Below are positions 9,193-16,831 of a stretch of DNA of 51,986 nucleotides, in pieces (within the stretch, counting starts at the first letter, position 1; each line of letters starts with the position of its first letter). Under the pieces are notes generated by a model. The model was not told the origin of the DNA and did no database searches. It saw only the letters and a program-made list of their open reading frames with translations. The translations under genes and the position numbers were made by a program. Source of the DNA: Erysipelotrichaceae bacterium (GTDB taxonomy: Bacteria > Bacillota_I > Bacilli_A > Acholeplasmatales > Anaeroplasmataceae). Location: NCBI GenBank assembly GCA_015059145.1, contig SVAZ01000012.1:1-51986 (forward strand). Direction: 5' to 3'.

Positions 9193-10047
9193 ATGGCTCA
9201 GGTTATTAGTGGAAAAGATTTAGCAGCTTCAATTAAAGCTGGCTTAAGAGAGGAATTACCTCAACTAGAAGCAAAGTATGGTAGAAAGCCACATTTAGCA
9301 GTTATTTTAGTAGGTGAGGACCCAGGTTCAGTTTCTTATGTAAAGGGAAAGGGTAAGGCTTGTGAAGAGGTTGGTATCAATAATACAACTATTCGTAAGG
9401 ATGTTTCTATTACTGAGGCTGAATTATTAGAAATGATTGATAATTTAAATAATGATCCATTAGTTGATGGTATTTTAGTTCAATTACCATTACCTAAGCA
9501 TATTGATTCTGATAAGGTTATTAATGCAATTAGACCTGATAAGGATGTTGATGGCTTCCATCCAATGAATGTTGCATCATTATACCTTAAGCAACCAGGA
9601 ATCCTTCCTTGTACTCCTAAGGGTATAGTAAGAGTAATCGAGCATGCTGGTATTGAAATTGCAGGTAAGAATGTATGTGTTATTGGTAGAAGTAATATCG
9701 TAGGTATGCCTGTAAGTAAGCTTTTATTAGACAAAAACGCAACAGTTACTATTGCTCATAGTAGAACTAAGGATTTAGCCTCTATTACAAGCCAAGCAGA
9801 TATTTTAGTTGCAGCAGTTGGTAGACCACTTTTTGTTAAAGCAGAAATGGTCAAGGAGGGTGCTGCAGTTATTGATGTAGGTGTTAACAGAAATCCAGAA
9901 ACAAATAAGCTTTGTGGAGATGTTGATTTCATTAATGTTGAGCCAAAGGCATCTTATATTACAAAGGTACCTGGTGGTATCGGACCTATGACAATTGCTT
10001 GTCTAATGGAAAATACATTCGAATGCTTCCTAAAGCATGTAAAATAA
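9193..10047 (+). CDS. folD: Bifunctional methylene-THF dehydrogenase / methenyl-THF cyclohydrolase
   Basis: Interconverts 5,10-methylene-, methenyl- and 10-formyl-THF, supplying the formyl donor that PurN and PurH use. The 284-residue protein has the family's tyrosine-lysine segment SYVKGKGKACEEVGI, the motif QLPLPKH, the NADP-site loop GRSNIVGMPVSKLL and the closing PGGIGPMTIA. The frame is open further upstream into purD, but AGGAG at 9180-9184 fixes the start at 9193. It is the last gene of the operon, ahead of a terminator. Confidence 0.96.
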   Translation: MAQVISGKDLAASIKAGLREELPQLEAKYGRKPHLAVILVGEDPGSVSYVKGKGKACEEVGINNTTIRKDVSITEAELLEMIDNLNNDPLVDGILVQLPLPKHIDSDKVINAIRPDKDVDGFHPMNVASLYLKQPGILPCTPKGIVRVIEHAGIEIAGKNVCVIGRSNIVGMPVSKLLLDKNATVTIAHSRTKDLASITSQADILVAAVGRPLFVKAEMVKEGAAVIDVGVNRNPETNKLCGDVDFINVEPKASYITKVPGGIGPMTIACLMENTFECFLKHVK

Positions 10048-10048
10048 T

Positions 10049-10072
10049 GGTAGCTTTGCTACCTTATTTTTA
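10049..10072 (+). terminator. Terminator of the pur operon
   Basis: GGTAGC (10049-10054) and GCTACC (10058-10063) form a 6-bp stem around TTT, followed by TTATTTTTAT, right after the folD stop codon. Confidence 0.8.
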
Positions 10073-10164
10073 TAGATAAATGTTGTAGTTTGTCGAAACT
10101 AAAATTATATTTTATTTTAATGGTAAAAATGAGCAAAAAAATTAAAAAAATGCTAATAAAAAAA

Positions 10165-10193
10165 TTGAAAGTATAAAAACGTAGTGTTATAAT
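10165..10193 (+). promoter_or_regulatory. Promoter of guaA
   Basis: TTGAAA (10165-10170), a 17-base spacer and a perfect TATAAT (10188-10193) lie 35 bases upstream of the start codon. No purine aptamer is seen in the 180-base gap between folD and guaA. Confidence 0.85.
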
Positions 10194-10228
10194 ATTTTAC
10201 GTAAATTATATAAGTGAGGGACAAAGAT

Positions 10229-11212
10229 ATGTATTTACCAAATAAAAGACCAGAAAATATGCAAAGAATTAACACTCCAGAATTAGCTGAAGCCTTTATT
10301 AATGAGCAAGTTGCTTTAGTACGTGAGCAAGTTGGTGATAAGAAGGTATTATTAGCTTTATCAGGTGGTGTAGATAGTAGTGTTGTTGCTGCTTTATTAA
10401 TTAAGGCTATTGGAAAGCAATTAGTATGTGTTCACGTTAACCACGGATTAATGCGTAAGGGTGAAAGTGAGCAAGTAATTGAGGTTTTCCAAAATCAATT
10501 AGATGCTAATTTGATTTATATTGATGCAACAGATAGATTCTTAGACTTATTAAAGGATGTTAGTGAACCAGAAACTAAGAGAAAGATTATTGGTAATGAA
10601 TTCGTTAAGGTATTTGATGAGGAAGCATCAAAGCTTAAGGGTATTTCATTCCTAGCTCAAGGTACAATTTATCCTGATATTATTGAATCTGATGGTGTTA
10701 AGGCACATCATAATGTAGGTGGTTTACCTGAGGATATGCAATTTGAATTAGTTGAACCAGTTAGATTATTATATAAGGATGAGGTTCGTGAGGTTGGTAG
10801 AGCTTTAGGCTTACCAAGAGGAATGGTAGATCGTCAACCATTCCCAGGTCCAGGCTTAGGTGTACGTTGCTTAGGTGCTATTACTAGAGATAGATTACAT
10901 GCATTAAGAGAAGCAGATGCAATCCTAAGAGAAGAATTTGACAAGGCTGGATTAACTGATAAGGTATGGCAATTCTTCACTGTAGTACCTGATTTCCGTT
11001 CTACAGGTGTTAAGAATGGTAAGCGTGCATTTGATTGGCCAGTTATCATTCGTGCGGTAAATACAGTTGACGCAATGGTTTGTACAGTTCCTGAAATTGA
11101 TTGGGCTGTATTAAAGAAGATTACAGATCGTATTTTAGCTGAGGTTTCAGGTGTATGTCGTGTATTATATGACCTATCACCAAAGCCAAATGCTACAATC
11201 GAGTGGGAATAA
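10229..11212 (+). CDS. guaA: GMP synthetase, ATP-pyrophosphatase subunit only (no glutaminase domain)
   Basis: Adenylates XMP and aminates it to GMP. The protein has only 327 residues, against about 510-530 for normal bacterial GuaA. It begins where the second domain of GuaA begins: the PP-loop LSGGVDSS sits at residues 44-51, followed by HVNHGLMRKGE, the FPGPGLGVRCLG motif and the C-terminal dimerisation domain ending PKPNATIEWE. The N-terminal class I glutamine amidotransferase with its Cys-His-Glu triad is missing. The terminator and promoter just upstream rule out a simple frameshift. It resembles archaeal two-subunit GMP synthetases; the glutaminase may be elsewhere, or free ammonia may be used. 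The ATG at 10229 is preferred over the GTG at 10214, which overlaps the GAGGG ribosome site. Confidence 0.93.
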   Translation: MYLPNKRPENMQRINTPELAEAFINEQVALVREQVGDKKVLLALSGGVDSSVVAALLIKAIGKQLVCVHVNHGLMRKGESEQVIEVFQNQLDANLIYIDATDRFLDLLKDVSEPETKRKIIGNEFVKVFDEEASKLKGISFLAQGTIYPDIIESDGVKAHHNVGGLPEDMQFELVEPVRLLYKDEVREVGRALGLPRGMVDRQPFPGPGLGVRCLGAITRDRLHALREADAILREEFDKAGLTDKVWQFFTVVPDFRSTGVKNGKRAFDWPVIIRAVNTVDAMVCTVPEIDWAVLKKITDRILAEVSGVCRVLYDLSPKPNATIEWE

Positions 11213-11220
11213 AAGAATTA

Positions 11221-11253
11221 AAATAGAGTGGCATGCCACTCTATTTATTGTTT
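11221..11253 (+). terminator. Terminator after guaA
   Basis: A 26-base perfect inverted repeat (11221-11246, centred on GGCATGCC) is followed by ATTGTTT. It is strong as a hairpin but the T run is short, so some read-through is possible. The symmetry allows it to work in both directions. Confidence 0.7.
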
Positions 11254-11285
11254 AATGAGATAATTCTTTTATTTTTGCTAAATAA

Positions 11286-11294
11286 TGATATAAT
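11286..11294 (+). promoter_or_regulatory. Extended -10 promoter of the ecf-truA operon
   Basis: TGATATAAT, a full -10 box with the TGn extension, lies 31 bases before the start of the first ATPase gene. The -35 region is poor. Confidence 0.6.
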
Positions 11295-11325
11295 ATTAAA
11301 GAATTAGTAAAGTGAGGTGAGCATT

Positions 11326-12135
11326 ATGATCGAGGTTAAGAATTTATCATTTTCATATAACCAAAAGGAAGAAGCATTAAAGGATGTATCATTTACTGTT
11401 AATGATCATGAATGGATTTCCATTATCGGTCATAATGGTAGTGGTAAATCCACTATAGCCAAGCTTTTAGTTGGCCTTATTGCCGCAACTAAGGGTAGCA
11501 TTCTAATTGATGGCGTTGAGCTTAATGATAAAACAGTTGACAGCATTCGTCATAAGATTGGTATAGTATTTCAAAATCCAGATAATCAATTTGTTGGATT
11601 TAATGTTAAATATGATATTGCCTTTGGTTTAGAAAATTATAAGGTTGAAAGAAAAGAAATGGTAGCTCTTATTGAGGAGTATACTAAAAAGGTTGATATG
11701 TATGAATATCTTGAGCGTGAGCCTCAAACATTATCAGGAGGACAAAAGCAAAGAGTAGCTATTGCAGGAATATTAGCACTTAACTCAGATGTTATTATTC
11801 TTGATGAGGCAACATCTATGCTTGACCCTGAGGGTACTGAGGAGATTATTAAGCTTATTAAGGAGCTTCATACAAAATATAATAAAACAGTTATTACAAT
11901 CACACATGATTTAAATTTAGCCCAATTATCTGATCGTGTTATTGTAATGCGTCTTGGTGAAAAAATTGCTGAAGGAAAGCCTGAGGAAATATTTAAGCAA
12001 AGAGATTTATTAGTAAGCTCTAATTTAGATATGCCTTTTGCTTTAAAGGCATATGATGAGGCATCAAAGATAGAAAAGCTAAATAATGATAAGGAGCTAA
12101 TGGATACATTATGGGAATATCATTTAAAGAAGTAA
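11326..12135 (+). CDS. ecfA1: Energy-coupling factor transporter ATPase 1
   Basis: One of the two ATPases that power the ECF vitamin/metal uptake module shared by different substrate-binding S proteins; cytoplasmic, bound to the membrane through EcfT. The 269-residue protein has Walker A GHNGSGKST (residues 35-43), the signature LSGGQKQRVAIAGIL, Walker B VIILDEATSMLDP and the switch histidine in ITHDL. The EATSMLDP ending is typical of EcfA1. The GTG at 11317 lies inside the GAGGTGA ribosome site, so the ATG at 11326 is chosen. It overlaps ecfA2 by 25 bases. Confidence 0.95.
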   Translation: MIEVKNLSFSYNQKEEALKDVSFTVNDHEWISIIGHNGSGKSTIAKLLVGLIAATKGSILIDGVELNDKTVDSIRHKIGIVFQNPDNQFVGFNVKYDIAFGLENYKVERKEMVALIEEYTKKVDMYEYLEREPQTLSGGQKQRVAIAGILALNSDVIILDEATSMLDPEGTEEIIKLIKELHTKYNKTVITITHDLNLAQLSDRVIVMRLGEKIAEGKPEEIFKQRDLLVSSNLDMPFALKAYDEASKIEKLNNDKELMDTLWEYHLKK

Positions 12136-12968
12136 GTCATTTCTATCCTGGGCTAAAAAGAAAAGAATATACTATCGCAATTGAAAATATTAATTTAGAA
12201 ATTGCTGATAAGGATGAATTTATAGCAATTGTTGGTAAAACTGGTAGTGGTAAATCTACACTTATGCAGCATATGAATGCATTAGTTTTACCATCTAGAG
12301 GTAATGTAGTTATTTTTGATAAGATGATTACACCTAAAAAGAAGAAAAATCCTAAATTAAAGGAAGTTAGAAAAAAGGTTGGATTTGTATTCCAATTTCC
12401 TGAATATCAATTATTTGAGGAAACTGTATTAAAGGATATTATGTTTGCTCCACTGAATTTTGGATTTAGTCAAGAAGAGGCAAAGAATAAGGCTTTAGAA
12501 ATAGCTAAGCTATTAAAAATTGAGCACTTATTAAAGAAATCACCATTTAATTTGAGTGGTGGACAAATGCGTAAGGTTGCTATTGCAGGTATCCTAGCTT
12601 ATGAGCCAGATATCCTTTTATTAGACGAGCCTACTAGAGGATTAGATCCTAAGGCTGCTAAGGAAATAATGGATTTATTTTATGAGATTCATAAGACAAC
12701 TGGTAAAACAATAATCTTAATATCTCATGATATGAATATTGTATATGAATATACTACAAGAGTTGTTGTAATGAATGATACACAAATCACCTTTGATGGC
12801 AGTAAGGTTGAATTATTTGGAAGTGATAAGTATTTAGAAAATCACTTAACTAAGCCAGAGGTTTTAAAGCTAGTTGATTATTTAAATAAAAAGCTAAATT
12901 ACAACTTAGATTATAATACCTTTACTCTTGATGAATTGATACAAAAGGTGGTGGATAAACATGAATAA
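12111..12968 (+). CDS. ecfA2: Energy-coupling factor transporter ATPase 2
   Basis: Second ATPase of the ECF module, forming a heterodimer with EcfA1. The 285 residues include Walker A GKTGSGKST, the Q-loop FVFQFPEYQLFEETV, the signature LSGGQMRKVAIAGIL and Walker B ILLLDEPTRGLDP, the DEPTRGLDP form being typical of EcfA2. Its start lies inside ecfA1 and its end overlaps ecfT by 8 bases, so the three genes are tightly coupled. Confidence 0.95.
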   Translation: MGISFKEVSHFYPGLKRKEYTIAIENINLEIADKDEFIAIVGKTGSGKSTLMQHMNALVLPSRGNVVIFDKMITPKKKKNPKLKEVRKKVGFVFQFPEYQLFEETVLKDIMFAPLNFGFSQEEAKNKALEIAKLLKIEHLLKKSPFNLSGGQMRKVAIAGILAYEPDILLLDEPTRGLDPKAAKEIMDLFYEIHKTTGKTIILISHDMNIVYEYTTRVVVMNDTQITFDGSKVELFGSDKYLENHLTKPEVLKLVDYLNKKLNYNLDYNTFTLDELIQKVVDKHE

Positions 12969-13935
12969 CATCTCCTTTGGTCAATATGTTCCAGGTAATA
13001 GCTGGATTTATAAGCTAGATCCTAGATTAAAGATTATATTAACTGTTTTAATGATTGTATTAATATTTTTAATTCCTAGCCTTTTAGGAATGGCTATTGC
13101 CTTAGGTGTATTTATTTTAATATTCCTATCGACAAGAATATCATTTATTAAGGTTTTAAAGGGATTAAAGCCTGTATTATTTCTTTTGTTATTTACAGTT
13201 GTATTACAGCTTGTTTATACTACGGGTGATAATTATACCTTGTTATATTCATTTGATATGCAAATAGGATTATTTAATTTATTAATTATTGTTGGCATAT
13301 TAGCCTTTTACTTTTTAACTAAGAGGTTTATTCCTTTTAGGTTTATATACCTTTTAATATGCTTAGCTGGTGTATTTATGGTTTTGTGGTACGTTAGATT
13401 TGATATGCTTGTATGGAGTGATTTTAAATTTGATGTATACAATGAAGGAGTAGAAAAGGCAGGCTTTATATTGATAAGAATATTAATAATGATTGGTACA
13501 ACCTCATTATTAACATTATCAACAATGTCTACTGATATTAACAATGGTATTGAATCAGTATTATCTCCATTAAAGCTATTTAGGATTAATGTTGGTGTAT
13601 TATCAATGCTTATATCATTAACATTTAGATTTATTCCAACATTACTTGAGGAAAGTAAGAAGATTATGAATGCTCAAGCATCACGTGGCGTTGATTTCCA
13701 AGAGGGTTCAATAAAAGCTAAGGTGACTCAAATAATATCACTTTTAATTCCAATGTTTGTTATTTCATTTAAGCGTGCAGAGGATTTATCTAATGCGATG
13801 GAGGCTAGAGGATATATTATTGGTGCAAAGAGAACTAAGCTTGATGAGCTTAAGTTTAGATGGCGAGATTATTTATCCTTATTAATTGTTATAGTATTCT
13901 TTGGTTTGGTAATTTGGAGTAGATTCTATGTATAG
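12961..13935 (+). CDS. ecfT: Energy-coupling factor transporter transmembrane protein, enlarged
   Basis: Membrane scaffold linking EcfA1/A2 to the S proteins. The N-terminus SFGQYVPGNSWIYKLDPRLK is typical of EcfT, and the two arginine coupling motifs that dock into the ATPases are present as SRG (241-243) and ARG (282-284). At 324 residues it is about 60 longer than the common 265. The extra piece lies around residues 100-163 and holds two additional hydrophobic stretches (about 103-119 and 127-145). It overlaps ecfA2 by 8 bases and truA by 8 bases. What is taken up cannot be told, because no S-component gene is nearby. Confidence 0.92.
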   Translation: MNNISFGQYVPGNSWIYKLDPRLKIILTVLMIVLIFLIPSLLGMAIALGVFILIFLSTRISFIKVLKGLKPVLFLLLFTVVLQLVYTTGDNYTLLYSFDMQIGLFNLLIIVGILAFYFLTKRFIPFRFIYLLICLAGVFMVLWYVRFDMLVWSDFKFDVYNEGVEKAGFILIRILIMIGTTSLLTLSTMSTDINNGIESVLSPLKLFRINVGVLSMLISLTFRFIPTLLEESKKIMNAQASRGVDFQEGSIKAKVTQIISLLIPMFVISFKRAEDLSNAMEARGYIIGAKRTKLDELKFRWRDYLSLLIVIVFFGLVIWSRFYV

Positions 13936-14668
13936 ATATAAATGTACAGTTGCCTATGATGGCTATAATTATATGGGATTTCAAATCCAAGATGATCTAC
14001 CTACTATAGAGCTATATATCAAGCAAGCCATTTATAAGATGCTAAATGTAGATGTAAAGATTTATGCATCAGGTAGAACTGATAGATATGTTCATGCATT
14101 TAATCAGGTTTTTCATTTCGATTTAGAAAATGAGATACCTGCAAGAGGTATTCAAAAGGGCTTAAATTCTTATTTGCCTGAGGATATTTATATTAAGAAC
14201 GTAGAAATTGTTGGTGAGGATTTTCATTCTAGGTTTTCTGCAATATCTAAGGAATATAGATACTACATTAATATTAATGAATATAATCCATTAACAATAA
14301 GATATGCTCCTAATATTACTAATTTAAATGTTGATAAAATGCAGGAGGCTATTAAGCTATTTGAGGGAACTCATGATTTTAAGGGCTTTGCGTCAGCAAG
14401 CATTGATCCTAGAAAGGATACTGTTAAAACAATATTTAATGCTAGTATTAATAAAAGAGGAGATTATCTAGAATTCATATTTATTGGAACAGGATTCTTA
14501 AAATATCAAATAAGAAGAATGATGGGCCTACTTTTAGAAATAGGTAGAGGTAAGGAAGCTAAGGATATGATTTTAGAGGTTTTAGAAAAAAAGGATCCAT
14601 CAATTTCTCACAAGGTAGCTGATGGATGCGGCTTATATTTATATAAGGTTAATTACAAGGACGAGTAG
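13928..14668 (+). CDS. truA: tRNA pseudouridine(38-40) synthase
   Basis: Makes pseudouridine at positions 38-40 of the tRNA anticodon arm. The 246-residue protein has the N-terminal YDGYNYMGFQIQ segment, the catalytic Asp52 in SGRTDRYVHA, the substrate segment FHSRFSAISKEYRYYI and the C-terminal GTGFLKYQIRRMMG. The motif after the catalytic Asp is usually RTDAGVHA; here Ala-Gly is replaced by Arg-Tyr, so the assignment of the exact uridines modified is less sure. It follows ecfT with an overlap, as in many Bacillota. Its stop codon lies in the loop of its own terminator. Confidence 0.93.
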   Translation: MYRYKCTVAYDGYNYMGFQIQDDLPTIELYIKQAIYKMLNVDVKIYASGRTDRYVHAFNQVFHFDLENEIPARGIQKGLNSYLPEDIYIKNVEIVGEDFHSRFSAISKEYRYYININEYNPLTIRYAPNITNLNVDKMQEAIKLFEGTHDFKGFASASIDPRKDTVKTIFNASINKRGDYLEFIFIGTGFLKYQIRRMMGLLLEIGRGKEAKDMILEVLEKKDPSISHKVADGCGLYLYKVNYKDE

Positions 14669-14680
14669 TCCTTGTTTTTT
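14655..14680 (+). terminator. Terminator overlapping the truA stop codon
   Basis: ACAAGGAC (14655-14662) pairs with GTCCTTGT (14668-14675) around GAGTA and is followed by TTTTT. The stem contains the last truA codons. Confidence 0.85.
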
Positions 14681-14682
14681 AT

Positions 14683-14711
14683 TTGACAAATGTAATAATA
14701 ATTATTATAAT
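14683..14711 (+). promoter_or_regulatory. Consensus promoter of the ttcA-like gene
   Basis: Perfect TTGACA (14683-14688), a 17-base spacer and perfect TATAAT (14706-14711), starting three bases after the truA terminator and 34 bases before the start codon. Confidence 0.9.
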
Positions 14712-14744
14712 TCAAACGGAAATTATATTAGGAATGGATTTATT

Positions 14745-15587
14745 ATGGAAAGATGTAAGCAAATTGAAAGAAGTATTATAACTACATATAGAGGTAAGCT
14801 TTGGAGTAAATTTATTAAAGCCTTGAAGGAATATCAACTGCTAAAGCCAGGTGATGTTGTGGCGTGCTGTATTTCTGGTGGTAAGGATTCTATGGTTATG
14901 GCTAAGCTATTTCAAGAACTAAAGAGGCATTCTGATTTTGAATTTGAGGTTAAGTTTTTAGTAATGAATCCAGGATATAATGAAAAGAACCTAGATAGAA
15001 TTAAAGAGAATTTGGAAATATTACAGGTTCCTGCTGAAATCCATGACACTGATATTTTTGAGATTGCAGCTATTCAAGATAAAACGCCATGCTATTTATG
15101 TGCTAGAATGCGCAGAGGAGCTTTGTATAAAATAGCTAAATCGATGGGATGTAATAAAATTGCCTTAGGTCACCATTTTGATGATGTTATTGAAACAACA
15201 TTAATGAATATGCTAAATGTTGGATCTTTTCAAACTATGCTTCCTAAGCTACATAGTCAAAATTATGAAGGGATGGAATTAATAAGACCTTTATATTTAA
15301 TTAGAGAAAAGGATATTAATGCTTGGAAGAATTATAATAATTTAGAATTTATTGCTTGTGCGTGTAAGCTGACAGAAAAAACATCTACTGAGGATGATAA
15401 GACAAGCTCTATGAGATTGAACACAAAAAAGCTTATTAGAGATTTATTAGAGTATAATCCATATGTAGAAAAGAACATTTTTAAAAGTGCAACTAATGTT
15501 TATATAGATAAAATATTAGGTTGGAAGAAGGATGGAAGGAATGTTTCATTCTTAGATAACTATGATAGTGAATCTAGTGAGGATTAA
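14745..15587 (+). CDS. TtcA-like PP-loop tRNA thiolation protein
   Basis: Probably adds sulfur to a tRNA base (2-thiocytidine-32 in the TtcA family), using ATP and an iron-sulfur cluster. The 280-residue protein has the PP-loop SGGKDS (44-49), Cys116 and Cys119 in PCYLCARMRRGALY, GHHFDDVIETTLMNML, and a candidate third cluster cysteine at 205 or 207 (IACACKLTEK). The family's usual C-terminal CGSQ-type motif is not obvious, so a related thiolase or a different tRNA target is possible. It ends in an acidic tail (DNYDSESSED). The open frame extends upstream through the promoter; the ATG at 14745 behind AGGA is chosen. It appears to be a single-gene unit. Confidence 0.83.
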   Translation: MERCKQIERSIITTYRGKLWSKFIKALKEYQLLKPGDVVACCISGGKDSMVMAKLFQELKRHSDFEFEVKFLVMNPGYNEKNLDRIKENLEILQVPAEIHDTDIFEIAAIQDKTPCYLCARMRRGALYKIAKSMGCNKIALGHHFDDVIETTLMNMLNVGSFQTMLPKLHSQNYEGMELIRPLYLIREKDINAWKNYNNLEFIACACKLTEKTSTEDDKTSSMRLNTKKLIRDLLEYNPYVEKNIFKSATNVYIDKILGWKKDGRNVSFLDNYDSESSED

Positions 15588-15654
15588 CCTATTATATATA
15601 AATAAAGGGCTTCATATAGCCAAAAAATGTAAAAAAATAAATTTCATTTTTATT

Positions 15655-15683
15655 AAAAAAAGTCTTGCCAAAGGCTTTTTTTT
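15655..15683 (+). terminator. Terminator of the ttcA-like gene, overlapping the S10 promoter
   Basis: AAAGTCTT (15659-15666) pairs with AAGGCTTT (15671-15678) with one G-T pair around GCCA; flanking A and T runs extend the stem by four pairs. A T run follows. The -35 box of the next promoter lies in this hairpin. Confidence 0.75.
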
Positions 15684-15693
15684 CTTGTATAAT
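15665..15693 (+). promoter_or_regulatory. Promoter of the S10-spc-alpha cluster
   Basis: TTGCCA (15665-15670), a 17-base spacer and perfect TATAAT (15688-15693) place the start near 15700, giving a leader of about 134 bases before rpsJ. Confidence 0.85.
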
Positions 15694-15699
15694 GGAAAA

Positions 15700-15833
15700 G
15701 GCTCTATATCGAGCAAGAAGTGGCTGTGAAGTGGGAGGTTGCTGACACACCGATAAACGTTGTCATTGCAGCGTGTTAGGTTTTCCCATGGAGCAAGTCT
15801 ATACGCAGATTATAGGCGAAAGGGGTTAAAAAA
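15700..15833 (+). promoter_or_regulatory. Structured leader RNA of rpsJ, candidate ribosomal-protein autoregulator
   Basis: GCTCTAT (15701-15707) can pair at long range with ATGGAGC (15788-15794). It encloses a hairpin with GGGA/TCCC (15733-15736 with 15784-15787), CTGACAC/GTGTTAG (15742-15748 with 15773-15779) and a small inner stem GATAA/TTGTC (15752-15756 with 15760-15764). A further hairpin, GTCTATA/TATAGGC (15797-15803 with 15811-15817), stands just before the ribosome site. GCTC could instead pair locally with GAGC (15711-15714), giving two exclusive folds. No T run is seen, so control would be of translation. S10-operon leaders bind an operon protein such as L4 in other bacteria; which protein binds here is unknown. 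Confidence 0.65.
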
Positions 15834-16142
15834 ATGGCAAAAGAAAAAATTAAAATTCGTTTAAAATCTTATGATCACAGATTATTAGACCTATCAGCAA
15901 AGAAGATTGTTGATAGCGTTAAGAAGACTGGTTCAGCAGTTAATGGTCCTATTCCACTACCTACTGAAAAGGAAATCTTCACAATCTTAAGATCAGTTCA
16001 CGTTAACAAGGATTCTCGTGAACAATTCGAAAGAAGAACACACAAGAGATTAATCGAAATCGTGGATCCAACTCCACAAACAATTGACGCTTTAATGCAC
16101 ATTGATCTACCTTCTGGTGTAGATATCGTATTAAAGAAGTAA
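15834..16142 (+). CDS. rpsJ: Ribosomal protein S10
   Basis: Small-subunit head protein, also the NusE partner of NusB in antitermination. The 102 residues match the family throughout: [14 protein letters not shown], the exposed-loop segment [10 protein letters not shown] and the C-terminal LPSGVDIVL. First gene of the S10 cluster, behind a folded leader and an AGGGG ribosome site. The leader suggests that control of the whole cluster acts here. Confidence 0.98.
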   Translation: MAKEKIKIRLKSYDHRLLDLSAKKIVDSVKKTGSAVNGPIPLPTEKEIFTILRSVHVNKDSREQFERRTHKRLIEIVDPTPQTIDALMHIDLPSGVDIVLKK

Positions 16143-16175
16143 TTAAAAAATATTTATTAATGGAGGAAATTTCAA

Positions 16176-16817
16176 ATGGCTAAGGGAATCTTAGGTAGAA
16201 AATTGGGCATGACTCAAATTTTCGATGCAGCTGGAAACTTAATTCCAGTTACTATCGTTGACTGTTCAGATAACGTAGTATTACAACAAAAGACAGTTGA
16301 AAACGATGGTTATGTAGCAGTTCAAGTTGGTTGCGAAAACAAGAGAGAAAATTTAGCAAACAAGCCTGAACTAGGTCACGTTGCAAAGGCAAACACTGCT
16401 CCTAAGCGCTTCATAAGAGAATTCCGTTTCTCAGAAGCTCAAGGAAATGAGTTATTATCTTACAATGTAGGCCAAGAAATTAAATGTGATATTTTTGCAG
16501 CTGGTGATGTTGTAGACGTTCAAGGTACTTCAAAGGGTAAAGGATTTGCTGGTACAATCAAGCGTTATAATCATTCTCGTTTAAGAATGAGTCACGGTAC
16601 ATCAGCTTGTCACCGTATTGTTGGTTCAATGGGAGCCATCAAGGGTAATATGAAGGGTAAGAAAATGCCTGGTCATATGGGAAATGAAACTGTAACATTA
16701 CAAAATTTAGTAATTGCTGCTGTTGATGCTGAAAGAAATTTAATTTTAGTTCGTGGTAATGTACCAGGACCTAAGAAGGGTTTCGTAGTAATTAAGACAG
16801 CTGTAAAAGCTAATTAG
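16176..16817 (+). CDS. rplC: Ribosomal protein L3
   Basis: Large-subunit assembly-initiating protein near the peptidyl-transferase centre. The 213 residues start [14 protein letters not shown] and contain the conserved [19 protein letters not shown] loop region that reaches into 23S rRNA, then [19 protein letters not shown]-type site upstream; second gene of the cluster. Confidence 0.98.
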   Translation: MAKGILGRKLGMTQIFDAAGNLIPVTIVDCSDNVVLQQKTVENDGYVAVQVGCENKRENLANKPELGHVAKANTAPKRFIREFRFSEAQGNELLSYNVGQEIKCDIFAAGDVVDVQGTSKGKGFAGTIKRYNHSRLRMSHGTSACHRIVGSMGAIKGNMKGKKMPGHMGNETVTLQNLVIAAVDAERNLILVRGNVPGPKKGFVVIKTAVKAN

Positions 16818-16831
16818 AAAGGAGATTTATT

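Noticed and set aside
9480-9734. Minus-strand frame inside folD
   Set aside because: Shadow of a well-supported gene.
10064-10228. A second purine riboswitch before guaA
   Set aside because: The gap is AT-rich without TCTCTAC or paired loops; only a promoter is seen.
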